A stretch of DNA of 42,698 bases, taken from assembly GCA_012519165.1 (NCBI GenBank), contig JAAYQT010000156.1, positions 1 to 42,698 on the forward strand. Reading direction: 5' to 3'. The position numbers and the translations under genes were made by a program. Positions 17,989-26,884 of this stretch are shown in pieces. Source of the stretch: Synergistaceae bacterium (lineage in GTDB: Bacteria > Synergistota > Synergistia > Synergistales > Aminobacteriaceae). The notes beneath the pieces are model-generated. The model ran no database searches. It had not been told where the DNA came from and was given only the letters and a program-made list of their open reading frames with translations. The first letter of the stretch is position 1, and each line of letters opens with the position of its first letter.

Positions 17989-19299
17989 ATGTGGACATGG
18001 GAGTGTTTTACGCCCCATCCCCCCATCCTCCTGCCTGAAGTGGGCGGAGGAAGGGAGATGGAATCAGGGAAGTCGCTTGATGCCATGAGAAGACTGGGCG
18101 GTATCCTCGGGAAAACCCCACCCTCCGTCCTTTTAATACTATCTCCCCACAGTCCCTTCGGGGGAGGGATTACTTTTTCGCTTGCTGAAAGCTACAGGGG
18201 GGATTTTGGCGCTTTCGGCGCGTCATCGGTGCGCCTCGCCTTCCCCGGAGCTCCCGAAGAGGGCTTAATCCTGGCCCGGGACCTGGGGGGAGAATTTCCC
18301 GTCCATGCAGGAAGAGACAGGATAGTCCCTCTCGATCACGGCGCCCTGGTACCTCTATATTTCCTTTTCCGCGATCTGGAGGAGGAAAAGCTTCCGCGAA
18401 TAATTCTTGCAAACCCCATTGGACTCTCCCTGGATGAAGCTTTCCGTCTCGGACGTCGCCTTGCGGAGATAAAAACCGGTGAAGACACTTGGGGTCTACT
18501 GGCCAGCGGAGATCTCTCCCACAGGGTGACCAGCGACGCCCCGGCGGGCTATTCCCCCGTAGGCGCCCTCTTCGACAGCATGGTTGAGGAAGCCCTCCGC
18601 GAAAACGATCCGTCCACCCTGCTCAGCCTCGATCCCGAAAGGGTAAAACAGGCGGGGGAGTGCGGCCTCCGTTCTGCCCTGGTGTTTTTAGGAATGGCTC
18701 AAAGGAGAAAGGTCCGCTTCCTGTCCTACGAGGCGCCCTTCGGAGTGGGTTACGCTACTGCTTATGCTCCCCTGCACGCCGCTGCGGACCTCGCCCGGGA
18801 GACTCTGGAAATTTACTTCCGGGAGGGCGTCGGCAGAGCCAAAGGCAGGGCCGCAGCCGCCAGAAAATTTCCCGAACTGGACGGCAAGGCAGCCTGCTTT
18901 GTCACCCTTAAAAAGAAGGGCATTCTCCGGGGTTGTATCGGAACTTTAAGCCCCCGCAAGGACTCGCTGGCGGAAGAAATTGGTGAAAACGCCCTGAGCG
19001 CCGCCCTGGACGATCCCAGATTCCCGCCCCTCAAAGAGGGGGAATTGAAGGATCTTTCAATTTCCGTGGACGTACTCTCAACTCCGGAAGCTGTCCCCGA
19101 CTCAAGCTTCCTCGACCCCAAAAAATACGGCGTAATAGTTGAAAAAGGGGGCGCCAGGGGCGTCCTGCTGCCCGACCTGGACGGCGTGGATACGGTCGAA
19201 GCCCAGACGGGGATCGCCGCCCGGAAAGCAGGCCTCCCAAGCCCCGATGGCGCCTCCATCAGCCGGTTTACCGTAAAACGGATAGAGGAGCTCGCCTGA
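17989..19299 (+). CDS. AmmeMemoRadiSam system fusion: class III extradiol dioxygenase (LigB/Memo-like) + AMMECR1 domain
   Basis: N-terminal TPHPPILLPEVGGG...LILSPHSPFGG...PLDHGALVPL...ASGDLSHRV; C-terminal ACFVTLKKKGILRGCIGTL...LDDPRFPPL...ISVDVLS is AMMECR1-like. Confidence 0.9.
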   Translation: MWTWECFTPHPPILLPEVGGGREMESGKSLDAMRRLGGILGKTPPSVLLILSPHSPFGGGITFSLAESYRGDFGAFGASSVRLAFPGAPEEGLILARDLGGEFPVHAGRDRIVPLDHGALVPLYFLFRDLEEEKLPRIILANPIGLSLDEAFRLGRRLAEIKTGEDTWGLLASGDLSHRVTSDAPAGYSPVGALFDSMVEEALRENDPSTLLSLDPERVKQAGECGLRSALVFLGMAQRRKVRFLSYEAPFGVGYATAYAPLHAAADLARETLEIYFREGVGRAKGRAAAARKFPELDGKAACFVTLKKKGILRGCIGTLSPRKDSLAEEIGENALSAALDDPRFPPLKEGELKDLSISVDVLSTPEAVPDSSFLDPKKYGVIVEKGGARGVLLPDLDGVDTVEAQTGIAARKAGLPSPDGASISRFTVKRIEELA

Positions 19300-19301
19300 T
19301 C

Positions 19302-20321
19302 ATGAACTCTACATCCAAAACAGCCCTCTGGCAGAGGCAGGAGGGGGAGAAGGTCCGCTGCCTGCTCTGTCCCCACAGTTGCCTCTTAGCGCCAGGCGAG
19401 AAGGGAAAGTGCAGGGCCAGGAAGCACGAACCCGGCAGAGGTCTGGTCTCCTTCAATTACGGCTTTGTATCCTCAGTCGCCCTGGACCCGGTGGAAAAAA
19501 AGCCCCTTTACCACTGGCGCCCGGGGGAGACCATTCTCTCCCTGGGGACAGTCGGCTGTTCAATGGACTGTCCCTTCTGCCAGAACTGGGTTATCGCCTG
19601 CTGGGAGGAAGACGTCGCCCTCACGCCTGTAAGGCCCGGGGACGTTCCCCGGATGGCCCTTAAAAATAATGTAACCTCCGCAGCCTTTACCTACAACGAA
19701 CCCCTTGTATGGTACGAGTTCGTCCTTGAAGCCTCAAGAGCCTTAAAAGAGCAGGGACTGGCGGCAGTTATAGTGAGTAACGGGCAGATAAATCCGAAAC
19801 CTCTGGAGGAGCTTGCCCCCTTCATTGCGGCGGCCAATATCGATCTAAAGGCCTATACAGAGGCGGCCTACAAGCTGATGGGCGGCAGCCTGGAAGCGGC
19901 AAAGAACGCCATTAAAACGCTGACCGGAGCGGGAGTCCACGTGGAGACAACTTTCCTTCTTGTCCCCGGAATTAACGACGACCGGGAGGCTTTCAAAGCC
20001 ATGACCGGCTGGCTGGGCTCCCTGAAACCTCAACCTGTTTTGCACATCTCCCGGTACTTTCCGTCCAGGAGCTGGACCGCGCCGGCGACGCCCCCGCCCC
20101 TTTTGGACGAATTTGCGGCCGTAGCCGGGGATCGCCTGTCCCGCGTATATTTGGGCAACGTAGGAAAGGAGAGCGACACCAGGTGTCTCTCCTGCGGGTC
20201 GATCCTTGTATCCCGGAAAAACTACTCTGTCAAAATACAGGGGCTTGACTCCCGGGGGCAGTGCACGACCTGCGGCGCACCCTCCGATATTGTCATGAAT
20301 CAGCCGGAGAACGAAGATTAA
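19302..20321 (+). CDS. amrS: AmmeMemoRadiSam system radical SAM enzyme (AmrS)
   Basis: LCPHSCLLAPGEKGKCRARKHEPGRG; radical SAM CSMDCPFCQNW (CxxxCxxC); C-terminal CLSCGSILVSR. Confidence 0.92.
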   Translation: MNSTSKTALWQRQEGEKVRCLLCPHSCLLAPGEKGKCRARKHEPGRGLVSFNYGFVSSVALDPVEKKPLYHWRPGETILSLGTVGCSMDCPFCQNWVIACWEEDVALTPVRPGDVPRMALKNNVTSAAFTYNEPLVWYEFVLEASRALKEQGLAAVIVSNGQINPKPLEELAPFIAAANIDLKAYTEAAYKLMGGSLEAAKNAIKTLTGAGVHVETTFLLVPGINDDREAFKAMTGWLGSLKPQPVLHISRYFPSRSWTAPATPPPLLDEFAAVAGDRLSRVYLGNVGKESDTRCLSCGSILVSRKNYSVKIQGLDSRGQCTTCGAPSDIVMNQPENED

Positions 20322-21346
20322 TGAAAAAACGACTAATCCTCGCGCTGCTGCTCATCCTTGGAGCGGGCGCTTCATGGTTTGCTTACCGGACAGTTTATTT
20401 ACCTGCCTCATGGTGGCACGAATATCTGCCCCGCGGCTCGGGAGAGCCTGTGCCGGTACTGGTCAGATCGGGAATCAGCGCCGCTGAAGCGGCAAAGGCC
20501 TTTGAGGCCGCCGGAGTGCTGAAGGGCGGGGGAGCCCGCCATCTTGCCCGGTGGATGACCAGGTTCGGCATAGACCGCAGACTCAAACCCGGTCTTTACA
20601 GGATAAAGCCCGGCTCTCCCTGGGAGGCGGCAAGGCAGCTTGAGAGGGCCGAGCCCTCTGTTGCGTCGGTAACAATCGTGCCGGGAACGGACATCTTCTC
20701 CTTCCCGGGCCTCTTTTCCCCTGCCCTTACCTCAGAAGAGACGGAGGTCCTTCTATCTGAGGACGGCCTCTTCCCTAAGGAGTTACGGGACTTCCTGCCC
20801 GGCTCCTCAGAGGGAAGGCTGGCCTTTCTCCTTCCAGAGACCGTTCATGTTGCCGAACTCACCGGAAAGGAAACGGTGGAGGCGGCGTCCCGTCTGTGGT
20901 GGGAGAGGGTTGGCAGACATATAGAAGAAGAAAAAAGGACGGCTGAATTCCTTCTGGAGACGGCCGTTGAGGCCTCCCTGATCGAAAGGGAGGTCCTGTG
21001 GGACAGCGAACGTCCCCTGGTGGCCGGGGTAATTAAAAACAGGCGGGAGAAAAAAATGCCCCTGCAGATAGACGCCACTGTGGTTTACGCCTGGAAAAAA
21101 GAGGGGAAAGACCTCAAAAGGGTGCTCTACAAAGACCTGGAGATAGACTCACCCTATAATACCTATAAAATTCCAGGTATCCCTCCCGCCCCGATCTGCA
21201 TACCGTCGGAGAAGTCATGGCTTGCCGCCCTTGAACCTGACGATACAGACTATTTATACTATGTGGCGGATAAAGACGGAAGGCACCTTTTCTCCGAAAC
21301 CTTTAAAGGGCACCAGAAAAATATCCGGAAGGCCAGGTCGAAGTGA
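20321..21346 (+). CDS. mltG: Endolytic transglycosylase MltG (YceG-like)
   Basis: N-terminal TM; LETAVEASLIEREVLWDSERPLVAGVIKNRREKKMPLQIDATVVYAW; SPYNTYKIPGIPPAPICIPS; YYVADKDGRHLFSETFKGH. Confidence 0.93.
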   Translation: MKKRLILALLLILGAGASWFAYRTVYLPASWWHEYLPRGSGEPVPVLVRSGISAAEAAKAFEAAGVLKGGGARHLARWMTRFGIDRRLKPGLYRIKPGSPWEAARQLERAEPSVASVTIVPGTDIFSFPGLFSPALTSEETEVLLSEDGLFPKELRDFLPGSSEGRLAFLLPETVHVAELTGKETVEAASRLWWERVGRHIEEEKRTAEFLLETAVEASLIEREVLWDSERPLVAGVIKNRREKKMPLQIDATVVYAWKKEGKDLKRVLYKDLEIDSPYNTYKIPGIPPAPICIPSEKSWLAALEPDDTDYLYYVADKDGRHLFSETFKGHQKNIRKARSK

Positions 21347-21648
21347 AAAACCCCGCCAGAGACGACATGGCGCCCGACATGGGGAGGCTTATCCTGGCTT
21401 TGCCTGCTGAGGGCATCTTCCTTTTGAGCTGGACCGTCTCGGAGTACGACGGCCTGAGTTTCGTTAAAACGGATGACCGGGGGGACAGGGAAGATGCGAC
21501 GGTATCCCTCTACTTTCCGCGGGAGAACCGGTCTCCCGTGTTAGAATTGATAAAAGCCCTCAAATCAGAGGGGAGGCCAATAAAGATTCTCCGGGAAGAA
21601 CATCCCGAAGAAAGCTCTCTTAAAGCCAATAGTCCGGAGGAACCATAA
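21343..21648 (+). CDS. Small conserved hypothetical (possibly DUF4911-like)
   Basis: 101 aa ORF in tight operon context, 4-nt overlap with mltG; family assignment tentative. Confidence 0.55.
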   Translation: MKNPARDDMAPDMGRLILALPAEGIFLLSWTVSEYDGLSFVKTDDRGDREDATVSLYFPRENRSPVLELIKALKSEGRPIKILREEHPEESSLKANSPEEP

Positions 21649-21653
21649 CAGCC

Positions 21654-23012
21654 ATGAACATAGACGCAAGACTGGAAAAAAACCTTCAGGATCTCCGCGC
21701 CTCGGGCGCTGATTTCACCGATATCTATTTTGAAACATCTTCGTCCCACTCCTTTTCCTACGAAGACGGCGCCCTGGAGGAAGTTTCCTCCTCGGGGGTC
21801 GAGGGAACGGGCGTCAGAGTTATCCGGGGGGAATCCACATCCCACGTCCATACCCCTGGAGTGAACCTGGAAGCCGCCGTCTCAAGCCTTGAAAGGGCGG
21901 CCCTCAGCAACGGCCTTGCTTTTAAAGGTACTGCCGCAGAGGGAAGAGCCCTGGAGCGGGGCAGATTTCCCGAGCCCCCCGATGTCTCCTTTTTCAGGGA
22001 GGCCGACGCTCTTGTCCGTAAAAGTTCATCCAGGGTAAAACAGGTATCCATGAGCCTCCAGACCGCCTGCAAAAACTTTGCAGTCTACAACAGCGACGGC
22101 ATTTTCTCCGGTGACAGACGCGAATACACCCTCTTCGGCGTCGAGGTAGTGGTGGAAAAGGACGGAGTTTTTCAGACAGGGTATGAATCCGAAGCCCTTT
22201 CTGCGGACAGCGGCGAATTTTTTCAAAAGATATCGCCGATTAAAGTCGCGGAAGCAGCCCTGAAGAGAGCGCTTCTAATGCTGGATGCGCCACTGTGCCC
22301 GGCCGGGGCCATGTCCGTCCTGCTTTCGGGGGAAGCAGGGGGGACCATGGTCCACGAAGCCTGCGGCCACGGCCTGGAAGCCGACATTGTCCAAAAGGAT
22401 TTCTCCGTGTACAGGAACAAAATAGGAAAGGCGGCTGCAAGCCCGCTGGTCACACTGGTGGACGACGGCTCCCTCCCCGGCCTTCTGGGAAGCGGCGTCT
22501 GCGATGACGAGGGAACCCCCTGCAGGAGGAATATCCTTATTGAAAGGGGCGTCCTTAAGGGCTACCTGACGGACTGGATCTCGGCCAGGAAAGGCAGCCT
22601 GGCGCTGACTGGAAACGGAAGGCGAAGCTCGTACCGTTCTACGCCCCAGCCAAGGATGACCAACACCTACATCGAACCGGGAGACTCGTCCCCGGAGGAG
22701 ATGCTCAGAGGGATGAAAAAAGGGCTTTTTGTAAAAAAGATGGGCGGAGGGGAGGTAGACCCCACCTCGGGGGATTTTGTCTTCCAGGTAACGGAGGGCT
22801 ACCTTGTAAAGGACGGCCGGATTGCCCATCCGGTACGGGGCGCCCTTCTGACGGGCAACGGACCCGACGCCCTTTTCGACATAAAGGCCGTGGGAGCTGA
22901 TCTCCACTTCCTTCCCGGCATTTGCGGGAAATCGGGCCAGTCTGTGCCCGTCTCCGACGGACAGCCCACCCTGCTGATAGGCTCCATGGTTATCGGAGGC
23001 GCCGGAGCCTGA
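21654..23012 (+). CDS. tldD: TldD/PmbA family metallopeptidase
   Basis: HEACGHGLEADIVQK (HExxxH), RMTNTYIEPGDSSPEEML, GGEVDPTSGDFVFQV. Confidence 0.9.
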   Translation: MNIDARLEKNLQDLRASGADFTDIYFETSSSHSFSYEDGALEEVSSSGVEGTGVRVIRGESTSHVHTPGVNLEAAVSSLERAALSNGLAFKGTAAEGRALERGRFPEPPDVSFFREADALVRKSSSRVKQVSMSLQTACKNFAVYNSDGIFSGDRREYTLFGVEVVVEKDGVFQTGYESEALSADSGEFFQKISPIKVAEAALKRALLMLDAPLCPAGAMSVLLSGEAGGTMVHEACGHGLEADIVQKDFSVYRNKIGKAAASPLVTLVDDGSLPGLLGSGVCDDEGTPCRRNILIERGVLKGYLTDWISARKGSLALTGNGRRSSYRSTPQPRMTNTYIEPGDSSPEEMLRGMKKGLFVKKMGGGEVDPTSGDFVFQVTEGYLVKDGRIAHPVRGALLTGNGPDALFDIKAVGADLHFLPGICGKSGQSVPVSDGQPTLLIGSMVIGGAGA

Positions 23013-23013
23013 C

Positions 23014-25503
23014 ATGGCTATTTTCGGGAAAAAAGACGTCAGGAACCAGAAAACCGGAAGAAGCAGGAGAAAGAAAAAGGGATCGGGCATCCTCTCCCTT
23101 TGGGTTGAGGTTTTCGTATTCCTCCTCCTGGCATTCCTCGTTTATACCCTGGCCTCCCTGTTCTCCTTCAGAACCGGCGCATGGGGCGAGAGAATCCGCT
23201 TCTCGCTGCTCAGGAACTGGGGCGGGGCGATTGTCCTGCCCGTCCTCTTCGGGGGGTACCTGTGCGTGTCCTACCTGCTTAAAACGGGCGCCAAGGGGGT
23301 AATCAGGCAATTTCTGGGGACCGCCCTGCTGTTTTGCTGTTCCGCCTTTCTGCTTGGGCTTTTTAAAATGGCCTCGGTCTTCCAGTCGGCGGCAGTGCTA
23401 TCGCCCGGCTATCTAGGCGACGGCCTTGCCATATTCTTCACAAGAAATATCGGCCTTATGGGTACCCTGCTCCTTACCACCGCGCTTCTTGTTATTTCAG
23501 CCAGCCTATACGGCTTCTTCCAGCCTGCGGCGGTAATACGAAAAATCTCCGCAGTAATAAAGACGGTCGCCGACGAAAGATGGAAGCGGATGCCCTATCC
23601 GGAGGCCCCCCCGGCCCGCATACCCGGCGCCGTGGCGCCCGGCGGAGAGCCGTTACGGCAGGGAATAGAAGAAGACCCTGACGACCCATCGGAGGAGGCC
23701 TCCCGGGAAACTCCCGAAGATGTTTCAGAGGACGTTTCAGAGGGCGTTTTGGAAGATTTTCCAAGCGGAATTAATGAAGGTTTCGTTGAAGAACCTGCCG
23801 AAGATGCTGCTTGTGCCATCAATGAAGAGACGCCAGGAGATTTCGACGACTTCTTTTTGCCCGACCCTGAAGAGGCTCAGCCGGAGCCGGAAATTGCAGA
23901 GGAAGAAGAGCGGGAGTTCCCGCGGCCCGAACCGGACCGTTCAGCTCATGCCGTTCCTTCCATCATCTACCCTCTTTCGCCGGAGGCGGAGGAGGAAGGG
24001 GACCCCCACGCCCTCCCTGAAATCGAATTTAACGAGCTGGACGGCACGGAGGAGAAAGTGCGGAGGGGCGCCTTCCCGCCCCCGCCCGACATCTTCGGCC
24101 CGAAGCAGCAGCTTGAGACCCCCGGCGATAATGAGACGGTGAGCGAGCAGGCGGCATCCATAATTTCCACCCTGGCCGATTTCGGAGTGGGCGCGGAGAT
24201 GGCCGACGTGGTAATAGGCCCCACGGTCATCCAGTTTCAGATTCAGCTTGCGCCGGGGATCAAGGTCAGCAAGGTAGCGGGCCTGAGCAACGACCTGGCG
24301 GTGGCCCTGACGGTGCCTTCCCTCCGGGTTGAGGCGCCCATACCGGGAAAGCCCTACGTCGGTGTTGAGATTCCCAATCCCAGGAGGCGGGGCATATCCA
24401 TCCGTACCGTACTGGAATCCCAGCCCTTCCTCGAAAACGAGTACGACCTGCCCCTTCCCATGGGAGTACGGGTCGACTCCAGGCCGCTGACTGTAGGGCT
24501 GGAAGGGCTGCCTCACATGCTCGTTGCGGGCACCACGGGGTCCGGAAAGAGCGTCTTTATTACCAGCTGCATAACCGGCCTCTGCTGCTACAGGACGCCG
24601 GAGGAACTCCGACTCATCCTCATTGACCCCAAGAGGGTGGAGCTAAGCATCTACGAAAACCTCCCCCACGTGCTGGCAAAGCCGGTGGTGTCCCCCAAAA
24701 AAGCGGTTCAGGCCCTGGCCTGGGCTGTCAGGGAGATGGAGCAGCGGTACGAGATTTTTGCCAGGGCCAGGGTAAGAAACCTGAAATCCTATAACCAGGC
24801 AGTTCTCCCCAAGGCAAAACTTCCCCACATTGTCATAGTGGTGGACGAGCTGGCCGACCTTATGTTCACTGCGCAAAAGGACGTGGAGGACTATATTTGC
24901 AGACTGGCCCAGATGGCCAGGGCCACGGGAATTCACCTCATCCTGGCCACCCAGCGCCCGTCTGTAAATGTAATCACAGGGCTGATAAAAGCCAATATCC
25001 CCGCCAGGGTGGCTTTTACCCTTCCGTCCCAGACCGACTCCCGGACCATCATTGACATTTCCGGGGCCGAAAGGCTTCTGGGGAAGGGGGACATGCTCTT
25101 TGTAAGCTCCAAATACCCCAGGCCGCTCCGGGTCCAGGCGCCCTTTATCGACGAAGGCAAGAGCCTCGAAATAATAGACTATTTAAGAAATGTCTTCGGG
25201 GACCCTGAGTACGTGGATATAGAGGACCAGGGCGAAGGAGGGGGCGCCGCCGCCGACCCCTCCTTTGCCGACGATCCTCTCCTTGAGGAGGCTGTTGAAA
25301 TAGTTCTGGACACGGGCATAGCGTCGGCAAGCAGGCTGCAAAGACAGCTCAGGGTCGGCTTTACCAGGGCGGCCCGGCTTATCGACACCATGGAGCAGAT
25401 AGGTATAGTCGGCCCCCCGGAGGGCTCCAAACCCAGAGAGATTATGGTGGACGAGGAGAGGGCTAGGGAAATGCTAAGGAGCGCCTCGGGCCATGACTAC
25501 TGA
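23014..25503 (+). CDS. ftsK: FtsK/SpoIIIE DNA translocase
   Basis: Four N-terminal TM segments, acidic linker, VAGTTGSGKSVFI, IVVDELADLMFTA, HLILATQRPSVNVITGLIKANIPARVAF, C-terminal gamma domain. Confidence 0.95.
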   Translation: MAIFGKKDVRNQKTGRSRRKKKGSGILSLWVEVFVFLLLAFLVYTLASLFSFRTGAWGERIRFSLLRNWGGAIVLPVLFGGYLCVSYLLKTGAKGVIRQFLGTALLFCCSAFLLGLFKMASVFQSAAVLSPGYLGDGLAIFFTRNIGLMGTLLLTTALLVISASLYGFFQPAAVIRKISAVIKTVADERWKRMPYPEAPPARIPGAVAPGGEPLRQGIEEDPDDPSEEASRETPEDVSEDVSEGVLEDFPSGINEGFVEEPAEDAACAINEETPGDFDDFFLPDPEEAQPEPEIAEEEEREFPRPEPDRSAHAVPSIIYPLSPEAEEEGDPHALPEIEFNELDGTEEKVRRGAFPPPPDIFGPKQQLETPGDNETVSEQAASIISTLADFGVGAEMADVVIGPTVIQFQIQLAPGIKVSKVAGLSNDLAVALTVPSLRVEAPIPGKPYVGVEIPNPRRRGISIRTVLESQPFLENEYDLPLPMGVRVDSRPLTVGLEGLPHMLVAGTTGSGKSVFITSCITGLCCYRTPEELRLILIDPKRVELSIYENLPHVLAKPVVSPKKAVQALAWAVREMEQRYEIFARARVRNLKSYNQAVLPKAKLPHIVIVVDELADLMFTAQKDVEDYICRLAQMARATGIHLILATQRPSVNVITGLIKANIPARVAFTLPSQTDSRTIIDISGAERLLGKGDMLFVSSKYPRPLRVQAPFIDEGKSLEIIDYLRNVFGDPEYVDIEDQGEGGGAAADPSFADDPLLEEAVEIVLDTGIASASRLQRQLRVGFTRAARLIDTMEQIGIVGPPEGSKPREIMVDEERAREMLRSASGHDY

Positions 25504-26209
25504 AATGGGGGAAATTCTTCTGCCCGGCTTAGCGGCACGGACTACGGTTAATTTCACCTCCCCCCTGGCGATAGTGGCGGGCGGACGGCCCCCGCTTGCC
25601 TCCTGGCTTAAAGAGTTTCTCCACGGCAGAGAGTTGTGGTGCGCCGACTCGGGCCTGGCCCCCTGCGTAAAGGCGGGTTTTTGGCCGTCAAGGCTGGTCG
25701 GTGACGGCGACAGCGCCCCCCCTTCCCTCTGGGAGGAGGCCCTGTCAAGAAAGACCGAGGTTGAAGTCTTTCCGGCGGACAAGGACTACACAGATCTGCA
25801 GCTGGCCCTCTTCAGGGCGGGAGAGACCGGCAGAAGGCATGTAATAGTGTCGGGATGCTGGGGGGGCCGGTTTGACCACCTCTGGTCGGCAGTAAACTCG
25901 GCCCTTTGGGCTTTAAAGAAGGGCACAAGAGTCCTTGCATTTGCCGACCATTCCGAAACCCTTTTTCTGCTCTTGGGGGGCGAGACCTGGGAGATCGACG
26001 GAGGGTCGGGCCTTTACGATGTTCTTTCTCTTATTCCTCTGGGAGGGGATTGCAGGGGCGTAACGCTGGAGGGCGCCAGATGGACCCTGTCGGGGGAGAC
26101 CCTGTCGCCCCATAGGCCCTTTGCGGTTAGCAACCGCTTTCTGGACGGCAAAAAGCCCAGAATCTCTTTGAAAAAAGGGATCCTGGGCGTTTACGTCGGA
26201 ACCGCGTGA
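25493..26209 (+). CDS. thiN: Thiamine pyrophosphokinase
   Basis: CADSGLAPCVKAGFWPSRLVGDGDS, FPADKDYTDLQLAL, SGCWGGRFDHLWSAV. Confidence 0.87.
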   Translation: MTTEMGEILLPGLAARTTVNFTSPLAIVAGGRPPLASWLKEFLHGRELWCADSGLAPCVKAGFWPSRLVGDGDSAPPSLWEEALSRKTEVEVFPADKDYTDLQLALFRAGETGRRHVIVSGCWGGRFDHLWSAVNSALWALKKGTRVLAFADHSETLFLLLGGETWEIDGGSGLYDVLSLIPLGGDCRGVTLEGARWTLSGETLSPHRPFAVSNRFLDGKKPRISLKKGILGVYVGTA

Positions 26210-26221
26210 AACAGGCTTCGG

Positions 26222-26416
26222 TTAAACAGCCCTCTTCACTCTTCCGGACTTGAGGCAGCGGGTGCATATCCTCATTCTTAGAGACTCGCCGCCGCCCACG
26301 TCTGCCTTGACGTTCTGCAGGTTAATATTCCAGCGTCTGCGGGTGTGACGATTGGAATGGCTTACGGAGTTTCCCGTCGCAGGGCCCCTTCCGCAGCATT
26401 CGCATACCTTGGCCAT
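26222..26416 (-). CDS. rpmB: 50S ribosomal protein L28
   Basis: MAKVCECCGRGPATGNSVSHSNRHTRRRWNINLQNVKADVGG... Confidence 0.96.
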   Translation of the reverse strand: MAKVCECCGRGPATGNSVSHSNRHTRRRWNINLQNVKADVGGGESLRMRICTRCLKSGRVKRAV

Positions 26417-26435
26417 GTTTTCGCCCCCTTGTTGC

Positions 26436-26463
26436 GATATAGTTCAATCAAGACTTAAGTCAA
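26436..26463 (-). promoter_or_regulatory. Putative sigma-70 promoter for rpmB (TTGACT-N16-TATATC on the - strand)
   Basis: AGTCAA 26458-26463 and GATATA 26436-26441 on the + strand; 16-bp spacer. Confidence 0.6.
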
Positions 26464-26595
26464 GCGGAAGAATTTTATCACAGAGACGGCCCGGTAGCAA
26501 ATTTTTTCCCCAAAGCCGGCTTTCCCGGTTTAAACAAAGACGCCCGGGACGGTGGAATAAAAATTTCGACCCCGGCCTCAGGGCATGGACAAGAG

Positions 26596-26604
26596 TGGTA
26601 TACT
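26596..26604 (+). promoter_or_regulatory. Putative extended -10 promoter for xseB-ispA-dxs (TGGTATACT)
   Basis: TGnTATACT about 55 nt upstream of xseB; no good -35. Confidence 0.45.
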
Positions 26605-26659
26605 TTAGGCGAAAAACAAACCTGAACGGACCGTCCGTCCGCCGGGGAGGACAGATTAA

Positions 26660-26884
26660 ATGAAATTCAGCGAAAAAATGACAGAAGTTGAAGAGATAGT
26701 TAATCGACTGGAAAGGGAGGCCCTTCCACTTGAAGAAGCCCTCGCCCTTTTTGAAAAGGGCGTTTCAGGCATAAGGGAGTGCCAGTCCTACCTTGCAGCG
26801 GCAAGGCAGAAGGTCTCTATCCTGACTGCAGAAGGGGATACGGCGCCCTTTACTCCCGGGACAGGCCCGGAAGGAGAGGGCTGA
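26660..26884 (+). CDS. xseB: Exodeoxyribonuclease VII small subunit
   Basis: KFSEKMTEVEEIVNRLEREALPLEEALALFEKGVSGIRECQSYLAAARQKV. Confidence 0.93.
   Translation: MKFSEKMTEVEEIVNRLEREALPLEEALALFEKGVSGIRECQSYLAAARQKVSILTAEGDTAPFTPGTGPEGEG

Noticed and set aside
22275-23090. 271-aa antisense ORF over tldD/ftsK
   Set aside because: Composition artefact opposite well-supported genes.
26512-26523. AAAGCCGGCTTT palindrome between rpmB and xseB
   Set aside because: Single copy, no U-tract or repeated partner; function cannot be supported.
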